From assembly GCF_014197535.1 (NCBI RefSeq), contig NZ_JACIFV010000003.1, positions 62,001-126,000 on the forward strand: 64,000 bases of DNA. Reading direction: 5' to 3'. Positions 49,677-60,136 of this stretch are shown piece by piece. The stretch is from Rhizobium aethiopicum. GTDB lineage: Bacteria; Pseudomonadota; Alphaproteobacteria; Rhizobiales; Rhizobiaceae. How positions within the stretch are numbered: the first letter of the stretch is position 1; each line of letters begins with the position of its first letter. Position numbers and translations under genes: made by a program. The notes beneath the pieces were generated by a model that saw only the letters and a list, made by a program, of their open reading frames with translations, did not search any database and was not told where the DNA came from.

Positions 49677-50585
49677 ATGAAGCAAACCACACCTCTCCGC
49701 TCCTCAAGTCTGCGCCGCTCGGTGCTGAGTGTGCCGGCCATCAATCTGCGGGCGCTCGAAAAGAGCCGTTCCCTTGATTGCGATGCCGTTATTTTCGATC
49801 TGGAGGATTCCGTCGCGCCCGAGAACAAGGGCCAGGCGCGGGAAAATCTGCGAGCTTTTTTTGCCGGGCAGCCGCTCAAGGGCAAGGAAAGGATCATCCG
49901 CATCAATTCTTTGTCATCCGCATTCGGGGCGGCGGATCTCGATCTCGTCAAGGCGCTTTTGCCCGACGCCGTTCTCCTGCCGAAAGCGGATGGCCCCCAG
50001 GATGTCACCGACATCGGCGATCTGCTTGCCGATGCAAATGCGCCGGAGGAGCTGCGCATCTGGGCCATGATCGAGACGCCGCGTGGCGTGCTGAATGTCG
50101 GAGCGATCGCCGAAGCCGGCTGCATGCCGGGGGCGCGGCTCGATTGCCTCGTCGTCGGCCTCAATGATCTGCGCAAAGAAACCGGCGTCCAGCCGCAGCC
50201 GGGGCGAAGCTTTCTCGTGCCCTGGCTGATGCAGGTCATTCTGGCGGTCAAGGCCTATGGGCTCGATGCGCTCGACAGCGTCTTCAACGATTTCCGGGAT
50301 GACGAAGGTTTCGATGTCGAATGCGGGCAGGGGCGCGCCATGGGTTTTGCCGGCAAGATGCTGATCCATCCCGCGCAGATTGCGGCCGCCAACCGGCATT
50401 TCGGTCCGAGCGCCGAGGAGATTGCCGAAGCGCAGGCAATCATATCAGCCTTTGCCGACCCGGCTGCCAGGGGCCTCAACGTCATCAATGCGAACGGGCG
50501 GATGATCGAGCGGCTGCATCTTGTCCAGGCCGAAGCTCTGGTTCATAAAGCGCGTCTGATTTCTGCAAGAAAGCACGCCCGATGA
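49677..50585 (+). CDS. CitE-like CoA ester lyase (HpcH/HpaI aldolase family)
   Basis: TIM-barrel lyase of 302 residues. RRSVLSVPAINLRALEKS, VIFDLEDSVAPENK with the metal-binding acidic residues, LLPKADGPQDV, AMIETPRGVLNVG and MGFAGKMLIHPAQI are all CitE-family blocks. CitD and CitF are absent, so it is not citrate lyase; it is probably a malyl- or citramalyl-CoA lyase. It overlaps the DUF1737 gene by 4 bp (ATGA). Confidence 0.87.
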   Translation: MKQTTPLRSSSLRRSVLSVPAINLRALEKSRSLDCDAVIFDLEDSVAPENKGQARENLRAFFAGQPLKGKERIIRINSLSSAFGAADLDLVKALLPDAVLLPKADGPQDVTDIGDLLADANAPEELRIWAMIETPRGVLNVGAIAEAGCMPGARLDCLVVGLNDLRKETGVQPQPGRSFLVPWLMQVILAVKAYGLDALDSVFNDFRDDEGFDVECGQGRAMGFAGKMLIHPAQIAAANRHFGPSAEEIAEAQAIISAFADPAARGLNVINANGRMIERLHLVQAEALVHKARLISARKHAR

Positions 50586-50788
50586 AACTCTACCGCTTCC
50601 TGACCGGCCCCGACGACGCTTCCTTCTGCCACAAGGTCACCGCCGCCCTCAACAAGGGCTGGTCGCTGGAGGGCTCGCCGACCTATGCCTTCAATGCCGC
50701 AACCGGCGCGATGCAATGCGGCCAGGCCGTCGTCAAGACTGTCGAAGGCAAGGATTATGATCCGGAGATGAAGCTCTCCGAGCAGTAG
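50582..50788 (+). CDS. DUF1737 protein
   Basis: A 68-residue soluble protein beginning MKLYRFLTGPDDASFCHKV and containing NKGWSLEGSPTYAFN, the defining block of DUF1737. The function is unknown. Translational overlap with the CitE-like lyase (ATGA) suggests coexpression, as in related genomes. Confidence 0.85.
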   Translation: MKLYRFLTGPDDASFCHKVTAALNKGWSLEGSPTYAFNAATGAMQCGQAVVKTVEGKDYDPEMKLSEQ

Positions 50789-50809
50789 TGTTCTGCCGAA
50801 GGCGTGGTT

Positions 50810-51247
50810 TCAGCGCTCTGCGGCTTCCTCGGCGCTAGCCTCGATCCGCTCCATGTCATCGTCGCTCAGCCCGAAATGATGGCCGATCTCGTGGATCAGG
50901 ACATGGGTGATGATATCGCCGAGCGTCTCGTCGTTTTCTGCCCAGTAATCGAGAATGGGGCGGCGGTAGAGACGGATGCGGTTGGGCATCTCGCCGGTTT
51001 CCACGGTGAAACGTTCGGAAATGCCCCTGCCTTCGAAAAGGCCGAGCAGATCGAAAGGGGTTTCGAGTGCCATGTCCTCGAAAACATCGTCATCTGGGAA
51101 GTCTTCGATCTCGATCGTGAGATTGGTCGTCAGCTGGCGGAATTCATCCGGCAGATGGCTGTAAGCCTCCATGGCCAGCGACTCGAAGGTGCTGATCGTC
51201 GGCGCATGGCGGTCCTGCCAATCATCGCTCTGGTCTACGCGGGCCAT
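50810..51247 (-). CDS. Zincin-like metallopeptidase, minimal MPTase-like (DUF1025)
   Basis: A 145-residue soluble protein with the zinc site HVLIHEIGHHFGLSDDDM near residue 115, the extended HExxHxxGxxD motif of the family, followed by an acidic helical tail (EASAEEAAER). The conserved YRRPILDYW segment precedes it. The substrate is unknown. It ends 22 bp from the DUF1737 stop, convergent, and is divergent from imuA across a 162 bp gap that carries the LexA box. Confidence 0.88.
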   Translation of the reverse strand: MARVDQSDDWQDRHAPTISTFESLAMEAYSHLPDEFRQLTTNLTIEIEDFPDDDVFEDMALETPFDLLGLFEGRGISERFTVETGEMPNRIRLYRRPILDYWAENDETLGDIITHVLIHEIGHHFGLSDDDMERIEASAEEAAER

Positions 51248-51373
51248 GAATATTCCTTCCTTTGCGGGCCCATATAGAACCTTTGCCGCCGATTTTCGAG
51301 TGCGGAATCAAAGGCAGGAATAAATTCATAGAAAATCGTTGTTGACTCTTCTTCAGCTCTCTGGAATCCATAA

Positions 51374-51388
51374 GAACATAACAGGAAC
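51374..51388 (+). promoter_or_regulatory. LexA (SOS) box upstream of imuA
   Basis: GAAC-ATAACAG-GAAC is a perfect match to the alphaproteobacterial GAAC-N7-GAAC operator. It sits 22 bp before the imuA ATG, and indicates DNA-damage induction of the cassette. Confidence 0.85.
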
Positions 51389-51409
51389 AAGACGGACGGA
51401 GTAAACGCC

Positions 51410-52366
51410 ATGGCGCAGAACGCCCTGGCGCGCGAGCGGCTTTTTGCGCTCCGCGAAACCATCGCCAAGCTGGAAGGAAAGCCTGCGCCGGCGCTTGCGG
51501 CAGCGGAGCGGGAAGCCCTGGCTTCGGGTGAGACCGGGCGGCAGGATGCGGAGCGGAATGGGCGCAGACAGCGCCTGTCGTTTGGCGTGACATCGCTCGA
51601 CGAAGCGATGGAAGGCGGGCTGCCGCTCGATGCGATAACGGAAATCCGTTCGACGCTTTTCCGGGATGCGGGAGCCGCCAGTGGGTTCGCCCTTGCGGCC
51701 GCAGCGCTGCTGCAGCGGGTGGAGGAGGAGACGAGCGATTGTTCGCCAATACTCTGGATCGGCGATACGGTCTCGACGATGGAGGCCGGCCTTCCCTATG
51801 CGGTGGGTCTGCAGGATTTCGGCCTGCGGCCCGAGTGTTTCCTGCAGGCTTTGCCGCGCAAGCTCGACGAGGCGCTCTGGCTTGCGGAAACCGCGGTGGA
51901 AAGCGGCGCCTTTTCGGTGGTCATCCTGGAGATCAGGGGCAATCCTGCGCATTTCGGCCTGACCGAGAGCCGGCGGCTCGGTCTTCGCGCCAAGGCGGCC
52001 GGCCGGCCCCTCTTCCTGCTTCGGCAGGCCGGAGAGGAGGAGGCGAGCAGCGCCGCCTTCCGGCTGCTTGCCGAGCCTGCGCCAGCCGGCATGCGGGCTC
52101 TTCCGGGTGGATCGAGACTTGCCGGCAGCATCGGCAATCCGGTTTTTCGTCTCAGCCTGGAGAAGAGCCGCAACCCGGCTCCGCTCTCCCTTCTTCTGGA
52201 GTGGAACCCTCATGAACGTCAGTTTTTCCCCATCGACGAGCCAAGGCACGCTCTTACTCCAGACGAACGGTCAGCGTATCCTGGCGCTCAGCTTTCCGCA
52301 TCTTTCGACGGACAGGATCGCCCGCAGAAAATGGGGCCTTTCCTGGCGTTCGAGAGGGCGTCCTGA
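51410..52366 (+). CDS. imuA: ImuA, RecA/SulA-like subunit of the mutagenesis cassette
   Basis: Cofactor for ImuB and DnaE2 in damage-induced mutagenesis. The 318-residue product starts MAQNALARERLFALRETIAKLEG and has the RecA-like core FGVTSLDEAMEGGLPLDAITEI near residue 55, lacking a proper P-loop. The end of the ORF overlaps imuB by 155 nt; the last 50 residues or so therefore share DNA with the start of ImuB. The LexA box lies 22 bp upstream. Family sequence identity is low, so operon context weighs in the call. Confidence 0.9.
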   Translation: MAQNALARERLFALRETIAKLEGKPAPALAAAEREALASGETGRQDAERNGRRQRLSFGVTSLDEAMEGGLPLDAITEIRSTLFRDAGAASGFALAAAALLQRVEEETSDCSPILWIGDTVSTMEAGLPYAVGLQDFGLRPECFLQALPRKLDEALWLAETAVESGAFSVVILEIRGNPAHFGLTESRRLGLRAKAAGRPLFLLRQAGEEEASSAAFRLLAEPAPAGMRALPGGSRLAGSIGNPVFRLSLEKSRNPAPLSLLLEWNPHERQFFPIDEPRHALTPDERSAYPGAQLSASFDGQDRPQKMGPFLAFERAS

Positions 52367-53825
52367 GGCTGCGCCGATCGTCTGCGCCGGAAAGCACGAA
52401 AATGCCATGCGGCTGATGGCGCTGGACGAGACTGCGGAGGCGCTTGGCTTGAAGAAGGGTCAGGGTGTCGCGGAAGCGCGCGCCATGCATCCGAAGCTCG
52501 ATATCGTCGAGGAGGATCCGGCCGCCGATGCGCGGCTGCTCGAAGCCATCGCCGACTGGTGCGACCGCTATACGCCGCTGGTGGCGATCGACGGACGGGA
52601 CGGGCTGTTTCTCGACATTAGCGGCTGTGCCCATCTTTTCGGCGGCGAGAGAGCGCTGCTGAAGGATATTCTGCTCAGGCTTTTCCATATGGGGCTCGAC
52701 GTCCAGGCTTCGATCTCCTCTTCGCCCGGCCTTTCCTCGGCCGTCGCTCGTTTCGGCAATGGCGGCGTCATCGAAGACGAGAAAATGGGGGATGTGCTGG
52801 CGCCGCTGCCGGTCGCCGCGCTTCGGTTGAACGAAGACACCGTGGCATCGCTGAAGAAGCTCGGGCTGAAATATATCGGCGATGTCATGAATGCGCCGCG
52901 GGCGCCGTTGACCCGTCGTTTTGGAGCGAGCCTGCTTTTGCGGCTCGATCAGGCGCTCGGACATGACGAGGAACCGGTTTCGCCGCGCCTGCCGGTTGCG
53001 AGCCTTTCGGCCGAGCGGCGGCTGGCCGAGCCGATCGGCACCGAAGAGGATATTCTCGCCCTTGCCGGCCAGATCGCCGTGTCGCTGAAACCCTCCCTGG
53101 AAGCCCGCGGTGCCGGCGGCCGCGTCTTCGAACTCGTGCTGTTTCGGGTCGATGGCCAGGTTTTCCGGATTTCCGTCGGCGCTTCACGGCCGCTCAGGGA
53201 GCCGAAGAGGATCGCCGATCTTTTTTCCCAGCGTCTGCAGGCAATTCATGACGATCTCGATGCCGGATATGGTTTCGAGATCCTGCGGCTGAATGTCGTG
53301 CGCCACGAGCCCTTCGAAGGCACGCAGGGCGATTTCGACGGCGGCCGGCAAAGAGAGGTCTCGCTTGCAGCTTTCGTCGACCGCGTCTCGGCCCGCCTTG
53401 GCGCGGACTGTCTCCAAAGCTTTCAGCTCCACGAAAGCCATGTGCCGGAGCGTGCGGTTGTCATAAGCCCGTTCTTGGAAAGCTTTCCGGCGCATCGCAG
53501 GAGCGAGGGAAGCCGTCTTTCCGCCGCTCGCAGCGAGCGGCCTCTGAGGCTTTTTGCCAGACCGGAACCGGTCGAGGCCTTGCTTGCCGAAGTTCCGGAA
53601 GGGCCGCCGCAAAGTTTTCGGTGGCGCCGCATGCAGCATCAGGTTCTGCGCAGCGAAGGCCCGGAACGGCTTGCCATGGAGTGGTGGATCGATGGCGCCG
53701 ACGCCAAAACGCGTGACTATTTCCGTGTCGAGGACAATGCCGGGCATCGTTTCTGGATTTACCGCGAAGGCTTTTACGGTGAAGAGCCGCCGCCGCGCTG
53801 GTTCATGCACGGGATTTTCGCATGA
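52212..53825 (+). CDS. imuB: ImuB, inactive Y-family polymerase subunit
   Basis: Y-family polymerase homologue that links ImuA, the beta clamp and DnaE2. The 537-residue protein has [15 protein letters not shown] where an active Pol IV has its first catalytic acidic motif, a palm-like [22 protein letters not shown] segment near residue 130, and a DNA-binding little-finger region after residue 250. The start must be at or before 52280 because conserved residues are encoded there; ATG 52212 is the available start. The stop overlaps dnaE2 (ATGA). Confidence 0.92.
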   Translation: MNVSFSPSTSQGTLLLQTNGQRILALSFPHLSTDRIARRKWGLSWRSRGRPEAAPIVCAGKHENAMRLMALDETAEALGLKKGQGVAEARAMHPKLDIVEEDPAADARLLEAIADWCDRYTPLVAIDGRDGLFLDISGCAHLFGGERALLKDILLRLFHMGLDVQASISSSPGLSSAVARFGNGGVIEDEKMGDVLAPLPVAALRLNEDTVASLKKLGLKYIGDVMNAPRAPLTRRFGASLLLRLDQALGHDEEPVSPRLPVASLSAERRLAEPIGTEEDILALAGQIAVSLKPSLEARGAGGRVFELVLFRVDGQVFRISVGASRPLREPKRIADLFSQRLQAIHDDLDAGYGFEILRLNVVRHEPFEGTQGDFDGGRQREVSLAAFVDRVSARLGADCLQSFQLHESHVPERAVVISPFLESFPAHRRSEGSRLSAARSERPLRLFARPEPVEALLAEVPEGPPQSFRWRRMQHQVLRSEGPERLAMEWWIDGADAKTRDYFRVEDNAGHRFWIYREGFYGEEPPPRWFMHGIFA

Positions 53826-56800
53826 GCGCGGCGCCTGCATTTTTCGAGATCGGCGCCCGCACCAATTTCTCCTTTCTGGAGGGTGCCTCGAAGCCTGAGG
53901 AAATGGTGGTGCAGGCCGCCGCGCTGAAACTTTCCGGTCTTGGAATCGCCGACCGGAATTCGGTTGCCGGGGTCGTCAGGGCGCATGCGCAGGCGCAGGA
54001 GATCGAAGAGAAATTCAGAAGAAGGCACGAGAAGAACCTCGACGGCAGAGAGGAAGAGAAGGTTCTCGATCCAATCCGGATTCAGCCGGGCGCCCGCCTC
54101 GTCTTTGCGGACGGAACGCCTGACATCCTTGCCTATCCTGAGAACAGGCGAGGATGGGCGCATCTCTGCCGTTTGCTGAGTGCGGGAAATTTGAGAGCGG
54201 AAAAGGGATCTTGCCTGCTTTACGAGGCGGATATCATGGAATGGGGGGACGATATGATGCTTGCCCTCGTTCCAGGCCAGGCGGCTGCCGTCGAGCTTGT
54301 CGCCCAACAGGAGTTGGAAGCCTGTCTCGCCCGCTTCCGGAACCGTTTCGGCACGGCCTTTCACGTGGCGCTGACGCCTGCCTATGATGGCCGTGACAGG
54401 CAGGTTTTCGCGGCACTTTCCGTGATCGCCGCCCGCCACCGCATTCCTGTCATCGCGACCAACCAGCCGCTCTATCACCATACGGATCGCCGCCCCCTTT
54501 CCGATATCGTCATCTCGATCCGCGAGCATGTTCCGATCGCCGAGGCAGGTTTTCTTCTTGCTCCGAATGCCGAGCGTTATCTCAAGGGCCCACGTGAAAT
54601 GGCCCGGCTGTTTCGCGACTATCCGGAGGCGATCGCCAATACTGGGACATTCTTCGGCAGGCTTTCGTTTTCGCTCGATGAGCTGAAACACAATTATCCG
54701 CCGGAAAACGATCCCGGCGAGACGCCTTATGAAACCCTCGAGCGTTTGACGAGGGAGGGGGCTAAGAAGCGCTATCCGGATGGCGTTCCTGCTCAAATCC
54801 TGACCCAGATCGACTATGAACTCGATCTCATCCGGGAGAAGAAATACGAGCCCTATTTCCTGACGGTCCACAAGCTCATCCAGCATGCGCGTTATGAATT
54901 GAAGATCCTGTGCCAGGGCCGCGGTTCTGCAGCCAACTCGGTCATCTGCTATTGCCTCGAGATCACGGAAGTCGATCCGACCAAAAGCACGTTGCTTTTC
55001 GACCGCTTCATCTCGATGGATCGCGACGAGCCGCCTGACATCGATGTGGATTTCGAGCATGACCGCCGCGAAGACGTCATCCAGCACATCTATAAAAAAT
55101 ATACCAAGGAGCATGCCGGGCTGACGGCCGGTGTCACCACCTATCGCACCCGTTCCGCCGGCCGCGAGGTTTCCAAGGCCTTCGGGCTTTCGGAGGACGT
55201 CCAGGCGGCGATCAGCAGCCTGGTCTGGGGCTGGTCGGAGGATAATCTGTCGGAGCGGGATGCCAAGGCCGCTGGGCTCGATATTTCGGACCCGGTGACA
55301 TTAAACGTTCTGCGCTATGCGTCCGAGCTCCTCGGATTTCCGCGTCACCTGACCCAGCATGTCGGCGGCTTCGTCATCACCCGGGATCGGCTTGACGAAG
55401 TCGTGCCGATCATGAAGACGGCGATGCCGGATCGCTACATGATCGAATGGGACAAAGACGATCTCGACAACGTCAAGATTCTGAAGGTCGATGTTCTGGC
55501 GCTCGGAATGCTGACCTGTCTCAGGAAAGCCTTCTCGTTGCTCGAACTGCATTACGACGTGAAGAAAACCCTTGCCGATCTCGGCAACAGGGAACACGGA
55601 GACGAGGGCGTACCGGTTTATGACATGATGTGCCGGGCCGACACGCTGGGCGTCTTTCAGATCGAAAGCAGGGCGCAGATGAGCATGCTGCCCCGGCTGA
55701 AGCCGCGACGGTTCTACGATCTCGTGATCGAAGTGGCGATCGTCCGTCCAGGTCCGATTCAGGGCAATATGGTCCATCCCTACCTGACGCGACGGGAGCA
55801 GTCGCATTCTCCCGGTTTCAAGATCGACTATCCGAAAGACGAGATGATCCCGATCCTCAAGCGGACGCTCGGCGTGCCGCTGTTTCAGGAACAGGCGATG
55901 CAGATCGCGATCACGGCGGCGGGATTCTCGCCTGCCAAGGCCGACCGCCTGCGCCGCTCGATGGCGACCTTCAAACGGTTGGGAAAGGTCAACGCGTTCA
56001 AGGATGATCTGATCAATGGCATGACCAGCAGAGGCTATCCGAGGGATTTCGCCGAACGTTGCTTCAGCCAGATCGAAGGCTTCGGCGAATATGGTTTTCC
56101 GGAAAGTCATGCGGCTTCCTTCGCCCTGCTGGTCTATGCTTCGTCCTGGGTCAAGGCCTATTATCCCGACGTCTTTTGCGCTGCCATGCTCAATTCGCAG
56201 CCGATGGGCTTTTACGCGCCGGCGCAACTCGTTCGTGATGCCAGGGAACACGGGATTGAGGTCCGACCCGTCGACATCAACAGATCCAATTGGGATTGCC
56301 ATCTCGAGGAGGCGGTCTTCGACAGAAATGCCGTCGACAGGCGGCATGCCGACATGCGAACCATCATCAAGGCAAAGCGAGCCGTTCGCCTCGGCTTTCG
56401 GCAGGTCAAAGGTCTGTCCGAGAAAGCGCTGGAGAGCCTTCTCGCCAACAGAGGTGATGGTTATGGCTCGGTTCGTGATCTCTGGCTGCGGTCCGGTCTC
56501 GACAAAGCCGATATCGAAAGGCTGGCGGATGCCGATGCCTTCGGCTCGATCGGCCTGTCGAGACGTGAGGCGCTTTGGGCTGCAAGAGCGCTGGATACGA
56601 AATACGCTCCTGAAAAATTGCCTCTGTTCGATCGGGTGAACCATATCGATCTGCAGGTCGAACCGAAGACCAGTCTGCCTGATATGCCGCCGGGCGAGCA
56701 GGTGATCGAGGACTATCGTTATCTGTCACTGTCGCTGAAGGCGCATCCGGTGTCTTTCCTGCGGGAGGAATTCCGAAAGATGGGCATCACGCGCAATGTC

Positions 56801-57274
56801 GATCTCCTGACGGTGTCGAACGGAAAGAGGGTGACCATCGCCGGTCTGGTGCTGGTGCGCCAGCGCCCGGGTTCGGCCAAGGGCGTAATCTTCATGACGC
56901 TGGAGGATGAGACCGGCGTTGCCAACGCTATCGTCTGGAACAAGATATTCGACAAATACCGGGCGGTCGTCATGGGTGCCCGGCTCGTGAAAATCCGGGG
57001 CAGGCTGCAAAGCCATAGTGGCGTCATCCATACGGTCGTCGAGCATATCGAGGATATGACGCCGGCACTTGGCATCCTGCAACGCGAGGCCCGACGTTTC
57101 GGCGCCTGCGATCGCGCCGACGAGGTTCTGAGGCCAGGGATCGATCCACGACAGAGAAGGCTTGCGAATGCGCAGGAAAGGGCGGAATTGGAAAGACAGG
57201 CGGGTGCCGGGGACCGCCATGCCGGTGCGGCGGAAAGCGCCGAGGTCATGCCGCGCGGGCGGAACTTTCATTGA
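53822..57274 (+). CDS. dnaE2: Error-prone DNA polymerase III alpha, DnaE2
   Basis: C-family polymerase that makes mutations during translesion synthesis. The 1150-residue protein has an N-terminal PHP-like domain beginning [17 protein letters not shown] (the first motif lost its usual His), the catalytic carboxylates in [14 protein letters not shown] near residue 405 and [10 protein letters not shown] near residue 560, a helix-hairpin-helix part, and an OB domain ([19 protein letters not shown]). The absence of the long C-terminal tau-binding tail fits DnaE2 rather than DnaE1. Last gene of imuA-imuB-dnaE2. Confidence 0.95.
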   Translation: MSAAPAFFEIGARTNFSFLEGASKPEEMVVQAAALKLSGLGIADRNSVAGVVRAHAQAQEIEEKFRRRHEKNLDGREEEKVLDPIRIQPGARLVFADGTPDILAYPENRRGWAHLCRLLSAGNLRAEKGSCLLYEADIMEWGDDMMLALVPGQAAAVELVAQQELEACLARFRNRFGTAFHVALTPAYDGRDRQVFAALSVIAARHRIPVIATNQPLYHHTDRRPLSDIVISIREHVPIAEAGFLLAPNAERYLKGPREMARLFRDYPEAIANTGTFFGRLSFSLDELKHNYPPENDPGETPYETLERLTREGAKKRYPDGVPAQILTQIDYELDLIREKKYEPYFLTVHKLIQHARYELKILCQGRGSAANSVICYCLEITEVDPTKSTLLFDRFISMDRDEPPDIDVDFEHDRREDVIQHIYKKYTKEHAGLTAGVTTYRTRSAGREVSKAFGLSEDVQAAISSLVWGWSEDNLSERDAKAAGLDISDPVTLNVLRYASELLGFPRHLTQHVGGFVITRDRLDEVVPIMKTAMPDRYMIEWDKDDLDNVKILKVDVLALGMLTCLRKAFSLLELHYDVKKTLADLGNREHGDEGVPVYDMMCRADTLGVFQIESRAQMSMLPRLKPRRFYDLVIEVAIVRPGPIQGNMVHPYLTRREQSHSPGFKIDYPKDEMIPILKRTLGVPLFQEQAMQIAITAAGFSPAKADRLRRSMATFKRLGKVNAFKDDLINGMTSRGYPRDFAERCFSQIEGFGEYGFPESHAASFALLVYASSWVKAYYPDVFCAAMLNSQPMGFYAPAQLVRDAREHGIEVRPVDINRSNWDCHLEEAVFDRNAVDRRHADMRTIIKAKRAVRLGFRQVKGLSEKALESLLANRGDGYGSVRDLWLRSGLDKADIERLADADAFGSIGLSRREALWAARALDTKYAPEKLPLFDRVNHIDLQVEPKTSLPDMPPGEQVIEDYRYLSLSLKAHPVSFLREEFRKMGITRNVDLLTVSNGKRVTIAGLVLVRQRPGSAKGVIFMTLEDETGVANAIVWNKIFDKYRAVVMGARLVKIRGRLQSHSGVIHTVVEHIEDMTPALGILQREARRFGACDRADEVLRPGIDPRQRRLANAQERAELERQAGAGDRHAGAAESAEVMPRGRNFH

Positions 57275-57435
57275 GCAGTCGGATCGACCAGGGCATGCCT
57301 CATCGTGCGGTCGCCGCACCGTTTCAGTCAATCTGCAACAGGCCGCGCCCCATCGCTTCCAATCGATGCCGGCTGATTCGAATTTTTTCTTGACAGCCGC
57401 CATCTTCTTTAGCAGAAAACACGATAGTCAGTGTC

Positions 57436-57765
57436 ATGTTTGGAAATGAAGACGTGCTTGTCTGCAGCTGCAATTACATAACCGACAAGGAAATCCGGGA
57501 GGTTATCACCAACCTTCTCGACGAAGACTGTTGGCAGCTTATCGTGCCTGCGAAGGTCTACCACGCCATGGAAAAACGCGGCCGTTGCTGCGGCTGCTTC
57601 CCCAACGTTGTCGACATCATTATCCAGACGACCGAGGAATATCACGCCCGCCGCCACTCGACGGAGACGGAGATATTTGATTTCATGTCGCGCTTGAAGC
57701 AGTTCCATGAGGAAAACAGGAGAGCGGACATTGAAAGGCGACAAAAAGGTCATCGAGCGGCTTAA
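57436..57765 (+). CDS. bfd: Bacterioferritin-associated ferredoxin
   Basis: Carries a [2Fe-2S] cluster and releases iron from bacterioferritin. The 109-residue product has Cys10 and Cys12 (VCSCN) and Cys51 and Cys54 (RCCGC), the CxC...CxxC pattern of the Bfd family. The gap between the pairs is longer than in E. coli Bfd, and there is a charged C-terminal extension (residues about 75-109) absent from short Bfds. It overlaps the start of bfr by 35 bp. The leader (57275-57435) has a short GTGCGG/CCGCAC hairpin and no clear Irr or RirA box that I can call. Confidence 0.88.
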   Translation: MFGNEDVLVCSCNYITDKEIREVITNLLDEDCWQLIVPAKVYHAMEKRGRCCGCFPNVVDIIIQTTEEYHARRHSTETEIFDFMSRLKQFHEENRRADIERRQKGHRAA

Positions 57766-58216
57766 CGAGGCACTGTTCCTCGAACTCGGGGCGGTCAACC
57801 AATATTGGGTTCACTATCGTCTTCTCGAGGATTGGGGCTACACCAAGCTCGCCAAGAAAGAACGCGCCGAATCCATCGAAGAGATGCATCATGCCGACCG
57901 GCTGGTCGCCCGCATCATCTTCCTCGAAGGCCATCCCAATTTGCAGACCCTGGCCTCTCTGCGCATCGGCCAGAACGTCAAGGAAGTCCTCGAAGCCGAT
58001 CTCGCCGGCGAGTACGACGCCCGCACGGCCTACAAGAAGTCGCGCGATATCTGTTATGACGCCGGCGACTACGTTTCCATGAAGCTTTTCGAAGAGCTTC
58101 TCGCAGATGAGGAAGGCCATATCGATTTCCTCGAAACACAGCTCGATCTGCTCGAGAAAATCGGCGAAAGCAAATACGGCCAGCTCAACGCCGATTCCGC
58201 CGACGAAGCCGAATAG
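57731..58216 (+). CDS. bfr: Bacterioferritin
   Basis: Haem-containing 24-mer iron store. Starting at TTG 57731, which gives [20 protein letters not shown], the product has 161 residues, like Brucella Bfr. All ferroxidase ligands are in place: Glu18, Glu51, His54, Glu94, Glu127 and His130, plus the haem ligand Met52 (EEMHHADR). AGGAG lies eight bases before the TTG. The start is inside bfd in another frame, so the two are probably translationally coupled. Confidence 0.95.
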   Translation: MKGDKKVIERLNEALFLELGAVNQYWVHYRLLEDWGYTKLAKKERAESIEEMHHADRLVARIIFLEGHPNLQTLASLRIGQNVKEVLEADLAGEYDARTAYKKSRDICYDAGDYVSMKLFEELLADEEGHIDFLETQLDLLEKIGESKYGQLNADSADEAE

Positions 58217-58223
58217 CATTCGC

Positions 58224-58259
58224 ATGAGGCCGGCCGCATCGGCGGCCGGCGTTCCTCAT
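58224..58259. terminator. Long hairpin between convergent bfr and rppH
   Basis: GCCGGCCGC (58229-58237) pairs with GCGGCCGGC (58242-58250) over ATCG. An outer ATGAG/CTCAT pair lengthens the stem. There is no T run, so terminator function is likely but not certain. Confidence 0.6.
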
Positions 58260-58304
58260 AAAAGCGCGTCGCAATCTTTCAGCTTTCCGCGCGCTTTACC
58301 TCGA

Positions 58305-58838
58305 TCAGTCTTCCGATTGCAACGCCGCCAGATGATGGAACTCGGCGATCACCTGGTCGTAAACAGCGCGCTTGAAGGGAACGATCAGGCCCGGCAGTGC
58401 CTGCATCGGCTTCCATTCCCAGGCATCGAATTCGGGATCGTGGCCGCCGGGCGGCGGGTTGATGGCGATCTCGCTCTCGTCGCCGTCGAAGCGGAAGGCG
58501 AACCAGCGCTGCGTCTGACCGCGGAATTTTCCTTTCAGCCCGATGCCGATCAGCGCCGGCGGCAGATCGTAATTGATCCAGTCCCGCGCTTCTGCGAGCA
58601 GCGTCACCGTCCTGATGCCGGTTTCTTCATAGAGCTCGCGATAGGCGGCATCCAGGGGATCCTCGCCCTTGTCGATGCCCCCCTGGGGCATCTGCCAGAG
58701 CTGCGGCGAGCCGTCATATTCGGAATTGCCGTCGGGGACGCGCCGGCCGGCCCAGACCAGGCCATCGCGGTTCAGGATCATCACGCCGACGCATGGGCGA
58801 TAGGGTAGATCCTCGGCTTTCACGGTCGCCTGGCTCAT
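58305..58838 (-). CDS. rppH: RNA pyrophosphohydrolase (Nudix), RppH/NudH type
   Basis: Removes pyrophosphate from RNA 5' ends or cleaves dinucleoside polyphosphates. The 177-residue protein has the Nudix box beginning [17 protein letters not shown] and ending YEETGI near residues 60-82, preceded by [23 protein letters not shown], the RppH signature. ATG 58838 follows GGAGAAG; a longer start at 58859 is possible. It follows the deacetylase gene on the same strand by 25 bp and is probably in its operon. Confidence 0.93.
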   Translation of the reverse strand: MSQATVKAEDLPYRPCVGVMILNRDGLVWAGRRVPDGNSEYDGSPQLWQMPQGGIDKGEDPLDAAYRELYEETGIRTVTLLAEARDWINYDLPPALIGIGLKGKFRGQTQRWFAFRFDGDESEIAINPPPGGHDPEFDAWEWKPMQALPGLIVPFKRAVYDQVIAEFHHLAALQSED

Positions 58839-58863
58839 CTTCTTCTCCGTTGAGGACATTATC

Positions 58864-60060
58864 TCAGGGGGTTCTGGGGTCGTTGGAAAGCGAGGCGACG
58901 CCGACGATCTCGATGCCGCGCATCGAAGCTTCCTCGCTCCACTTGGCAATGGCGTCGACGCTTTCGTCAAAAGCCGAGGCGATGCCGATCGCCTGGCCGT
59001 TCTTGCGAGCGATGCGTTCGAGCTCGTCCAGTTTCTTCAGGATGGCGTTGACGTCGAGCTGGCCGTCGAGCTGCAGATCGGCAAAGGCATAGGGCAGTTC
59101 GGTCCCCTTGGCGACATCAGCCGTTTTCGACTGCGCCGACGTCCCGTCGTCGAGGAAGAGCAGGCCACGCTTGCCGATATCGCGCATGATGGGCTCCATG
59201 GCGACAGGGTCGGAAAGGAAGCGGCCGCCGAGATAGTTCATGATGCCGGTGTAATTGGTGATCTCGCCCATCGCCTTGTGCAGGTTCTCGATGTTGCGGG
59301 CGACCGGTTTTGAGGTCAGCAGGGTTTCCGGCCCTGGATCGTTTGCCGGATAATCAAACGGTTCCAGCGGCACCTGCAGAAGGATTTCATGGCCGCCGCG
59401 GCGAGCCTCCTGCATCCAGCGCTGGAGGCTGTTGCCGCTTGCGGCAAAGGCCAGCGTGATCTCCTCGGGCAATTCGGCGATGGCGCGCTGCGTTCCCGTC
59501 TGGCTGAGCCCAAGGCCGCTGACGACAATGGCAACGCGCACACCGCGGGCGCCGGACGAGGGACGGGCATACTGATCCATCGGCCGTCGACCGTCGGGAC
59601 CGACGATCGGCAGCCTGCCATAGGCCGAATCCTCAAGCAGCGTCTCGTTCGGCAGCGCCGCCATGCGCGGATCCTGGCCGATCTTCATGGCGTCGACCAG
59701 CACCGGTCCGCTGCCGTCGCGGGGGCGGGGGCTGTATTTGGTGACGACGGAGCCGTCGCCGGTCACCATCTGCTCGACATTGGCGCCCGAACGCGGTTCG
59801 GCGCGCGGCATGCCGTCCGCCGACTGGCCGGCCGGCGTCTGTGCTGGTTGAGGTGTGCCGGAAGAGGGCGCTGCCGCTTGCTCGGTTGCCGGCGGTTTTT
59901 TGCGTTCGAGCCCGTCGTCGCGAAACGCCGTATAGAGAGAGAAGCCGCCTATCGCGAAAAGGCACAGACTGGCGGCGATGCGGCCAAGGCGCAGCACTCC
60001 CGGCCGCCGGCTGCCGGTTTTGCGGTTGCGCCCCAAAGGCGCATGCAGGTCCGTTCCCAA
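58864..60060 (-). CDS. Divergent polysaccharide deacetylase family protein (DUF610/YibQ-like)
   Basis: About 398 residues. A membrane anchor ([20 protein letters not shown]) near residue 30 and a Pro/Ala-rich linker precede the deacetylase-like domain: [21 protein letters not shown] near residue 180, [34 protein letters not shown] and [10 protein letters not shown], the family motifs. The classical NodB metal site is altered. I use TTG 60060 ([14 protein letters not shown]); a TTG at 60078 is also in frame. A role in the cell envelope with EnvC and CtpA is suggested by linkage. Confidence 0.83.
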   Translation of the reverse strand: MGTDLHAPLGRNRKTGSRRPGVLRLGRIAASLCLFAIGGFSLYTAFRDDGLERKKPPATEQAAAPSSGTPQPAQTPAGQSADGMPRAEPRSGANVEQMVTGDGSVVTKYSPRPRDGSGPVLVDAMKIGQDPRMAALPNETLLEDSAYGRLPIVGPDGRRPMDQYARPSSGARGVRVAIVVSGLGLSQTGTQRAIAELPEEITLAFAASGNSLQRWMQEARRGGHEILLQVPLEPFDYPANDPGPETLLTSKPVARNIENLHKAMGEITNYTGIMNYLGGRFLSDPVAMEPIMRDIGKRGLLFLDDGTSAQSKTADVAKGTELPYAFADLQLDGQLDVNAILKKLDELERIARKNGQAIGIASAFDESVDAIAKWSEEASMRGIEIVGVASLSNDPRTP

Positions 60061-60100
60061 TTTTCTCGCCCGCTCCAAACCGGGAAACAGCAGAAAGGGT

Positions 60101-60126
60101 CAAGGCCGGGCGAGTGCCCGGCCTTG
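60101..60126 (-). terminator. Strong hairpin between ctpA and the deacetylase gene
   Basis: Eleven-base arms CAAGGCCGGGC and GCCCGGCCTTG with loop GAGT. On the minus strand it is followed by ACCCTTTC. Some read-through into the deacetylase gene is likely. Confidence 0.65.
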
Positions 60127-60136
60127 CAATGATCGA

